Shown here piece by piece: positions 62,452 to 64,000 of a DNA stretch of 64,000 nucleotides. The notes under the pieces were generated by a model that was not told the DNA's origin, did not search any database, and was given only the letters and a program-made list of their open reading frames with translations. This DNA is from Bacteroidota bacterium (GTDB taxonomy: Bacteria > Bacteroidota > Bacteroidia > Flavobacteriales > Flavobacteriaceae). Location: positions 95,004-159,003 of the forward strand of contig JAKQHT010000010.1 in NCBI GenBank assembly GCA_029557895.1. Reading direction: 5' to 3'. The stretch's first letter is position 1; every line of letters starts with the position of its first letter. Made by a program: the position numbers and the translations under genes.

Positions 62452-63870
62452 ATGAACTCCAAATCTTTCCTACAATTTCTAGTTGCCATTGCAATAGTTC
62501 AAGTGTCTCACGCACAGGTGGAAGTAAAGAACAAGATCGTCGATATACTTACGATGATCCCCATCGAAAGTGCCAGTATTTATGTGCAGAACACCACCAT
62601 CGGGACGGTCAGCAATGCCGATGGGAAGTTTGTGCTTCTGGTTCCCAACGAGTTTTCCAATGATACATTGATAGTTTCCTCTATAGGTTACAAAAGTTTC
62701 AAGACCGCCGTAAAGGATTTTGACAATAGCATGGAAATTTTTCTCGAAGAGGACATCGCCTCGCTCGACGAAGTCGTCTTGGTGGCCGAAACCCGGCCCA
62801 AGACCGCCAATGAGATTGTCCTGAAGGCTTTGGAGCGATTGCCAAAGAACATGCCCGATACGTCGTATTTGCAAAAAGGGTTTCTTCGTCATAAGGAGCG
62901 CAACAAGAAAGAGTTCAAATGGTTGATAGAAAGTGCTATAACGGTTTATGATGTCGGATACGGGTCCAATGACGATCTCAAGATCAATGTCGATGAAGTA
63001 CGTAAGAGCTACGACCTCCGTGATGTGGACAGCCTTTTGACCTACACGGCCTATTTGCAGCAAAAAGCCAATGTCCGGAACCTGAGAGGGCGAAATTTGC
63101 GAAGGGATACCATCCGAACGGCTTCGTTGGTCAAGGCCATCAAGTGGAACGACAACCGCATCAACGGTCTGCAAAATCTTTTTGAGGGCAAGCTCAACCT
63201 GGTGCGCAATTCAGCGATGCCAAAAGCTTTGTTTGGAGAAAACATCCTGTCCATGCACCAATTCGAGCTCGATACCGTTTTGGTAAACAATGACCGCAAG
63301 ATCTACAAGATCAAAATAGAAAAAGGTCCCGATTACGTTAATCTCAAAACTCCCGGCGTGTTCAATGACGGTTACCAGGCCAGGGGCTGGATCTACATTT
63401 ACTGGGACACTTATGCCATCAAAAAAATAGAATACGAGCTTGTGGCCGCCTCGCCCGAACAAAAGAGCAGGAGCAAAACGCTTTTTGATACCAACATAAA
63501 CCATAAGCTGGTGGTCAACTATATGGAATATGAAGAAAAGATGTACCCAAGTTACATTTACTATGAAACGCCAAAGCTTGTAAACGTCGGCATGAAACCC
63601 ACCGAACCGAGAAAAAGCATAGATGAAACCGTTACCTACAATAAGGACGAACGTTACTACTATACCGTTCAGGAAATCCTCTTTACAGAAGTAGTTTTGG
63701 ACAGGGACAAAATCAGTCAGGCACTTTCCCGTAAATGGGATCCGGACATTTTTGCCATAAAACCCTATAACAAAGACTTCTGGAAAAACTACAACACCCT
63801 GCTCGAAAGCGAGGAAGACGAAAAACTGATCCAGGATCTGACCAGGCGCTCGTCGCTTTATAAGGATTGA
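62452..63870 (+). CDS. Carboxypeptidase-regulatory-domain exported protein
   Basis: A 472-residue protein with a signal peptide (to about VSHAQ) and a carboxypeptidase-D-regulatory-like domain (about 23-105: KIVDILTMIPIESASIYVQN to SLDEVVLVA). A long C-terminal part follows, rich in charged residues with motifs such as KALERLPKNMPDTSYLQKGF and GWIYIYWDTYAIKKIEYEL. This combination is found in Bacteroidetes proteins of DUF5686-like type, thought to sit at the outer membrane; here the barrel portion of that family is shorter or absent. It ends the operon begun at 58370. Confidence 0.75.
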   Translation: MNSKSFLQFLVAIAIVQVSHAQVEVKNKIVDILTMIPIESASIYVQNTTIGTVSNADGKFVLLVPNEFSNDTLIVSSIGYKSFKTAVKDFDNSMEIFLEEDIASLDEVVLVAETRPKTANEIVLKALERLPKNMPDTSYLQKGFLRHKERNKKEFKWLIESAITVYDVGYGSNDDLKINVDEVRKSYDLRDVDSLLTYTAYLQQKANVRNLRGRNLRRDTIRTASLVKAIKWNDNRINGLQNLFEGKLNLVRNSAMPKALFGENILSMHQFELDTVLVNNDRKIYKIKIEKGPDYVNLKTPGVFNDGYQARGWIYIYWDTYAIKKIEYELVAASPEQKSRSKTLFDTNINHKLVVNYMEYEEKMYPSYIYYETPKLVNVGMKPTEPRKSIDETVTYNKDERYYYTVQEILFTEVVLDRDKISQALSRKWDPDIFAIKPYNKDFWKNYNTLLESEEDEKLIQDLTRRSSLYKD

Positions 63871-63911
63871 TTTTCTGTTGCGCGATATTTTTTGTAAGTT
63901 GATTCTTAATT

Positions 63912-63932
63912 AATTACGGTTTTTCCGTAATT
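63912..63932 (+). terminator. Hairpin after the carboxypeptidase-regulatory-domain gene
   Basis: AATTACGG (63912-63919), loop TTTTT, CCGTAATT (63925-63932): a perfect 8-bp stem 42 bases after the last stop. The T-tract after it is poor. Confidence 0.4.
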
Positions 63933-63978
63933 TCAACACTGTAAAACGACTATTTTCTGTTAAATTTTTGTTAAACCG

Positions 63979-63999
63979 TTTTTTTTTTTTTTTTTTTTT
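63979..63999. repeat. 21-base T tract at the window edge
   Basis: A run of 21 T from 63979 to 63999, far longer than any other mononucleotide run in the window. Confidence 0.8.
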
Positions 64000-64000
64000 G

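Overview
The window comes from a Bacteroidetes genome, almost certainly a member of the Flavobacteriaceae. It carries an intact gldK-gldL-gldM-gldN operon (type IX secretion and gliding core). Several promoters carry the Bacteroidetes -7 element TAnnTTTG instead of a sigma-70 -10 box, and Shine-Dalgarno sequences are weak. Lineage-typical families are present: GSCFA, DUF983, DUF2851, YkgJ-type Cys clusters, OMP_b-brl_3 outer membrane proteins, and TPR sensor kinases with NarL-type regulators. Most of the window is ordinary chromosomal backbone.

Layout. 1-5.3 kb: tail of an arginase-superfamily gene, then gldKLMN ending in a strong terminator. 5.3-9.8 kb: a DAO-type oxidoreductase, DUF983 protein, ABC-F ATPase and a secreted LRR protein preceded by two overlapping perfect palindromes. 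9.9-15.2 kb: a free-standing initiator tRNA with its own promoter and terminator, then the ribosome-assembly GTPases Era and Der and a large outer membrane protein. 15.7-17.8 kb: a lipoprotein hydrolase and a small AT-rich island with a frameshifted lipoprotein and a tiny two-helix membrane protein. 17.9-21.2 kb (minus strand): an M23 peptidase, MerR regulator, LemA and two TPM-domain proteins. 21.4-25.6 kb: alaS, a small inverted-repeat-bounded element carrying a frameshifted GxxExxY gene, and a GSCFA protein whose start region is part of a tandem duplication. 25.8-33 kb: a lipoprotein, a PQQ-like propeller protein, two tandem paralogous TPR histidine kinases and one LuxR-type regulator. 33-41 kb: coaD, ddl, a PASTA protein coupled to an RluD-like synthase, yaaA, an orphan sulfotransferase, a DUF4256 protein, a K+/H+ antiporter and a VOC protein. 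41.4-50.3 kb: a 1006-residue TPR protein with a beta-barrel partner, an amidohydrolase lipoprotein, a methyltransferase, a Cys-cluster protein and a sterol-desaturase-family enzyme. 50.5-56 kb: a pair of unrecognised paralogous exported proteins, a NamZ-like lipoprotein, an FtsX/LolC-type permease, a cysteine synthase and a PAP2 phosphatase. 56.6-63.9 kb: DUF2851 and PspC proteins, then a tight operon of an NSS transporter, its 55-residue small subunit, a helix-hairpin-helix protein, an acyl-CoA dehydrogenase and a carboxypeptidase-regulatory-domain protein. A 21-base T tract closes the window.

How genes work together: GldL/GldM form the proton-driven motor and GldK/GldN the periplasmic ring of the same secretion machine. 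The kinase pair probably feeds the adjacent regulator. PASTA and RluD-like genes are coupled by a TGATG overlap. The transporter and its small subunit are coupled by an ATGA overlap.

The least explained parts are the AT-rich lipoprotein/membrane-protein pair (16.8-17.8 kb), the GxxExxY element with adjoining duplication (24.07-24.68 kb), and the paralogous exported pair (50.5-51.8 kb). No CRISPR array, prophage, transposase, rRNA or recognised defence system was found.
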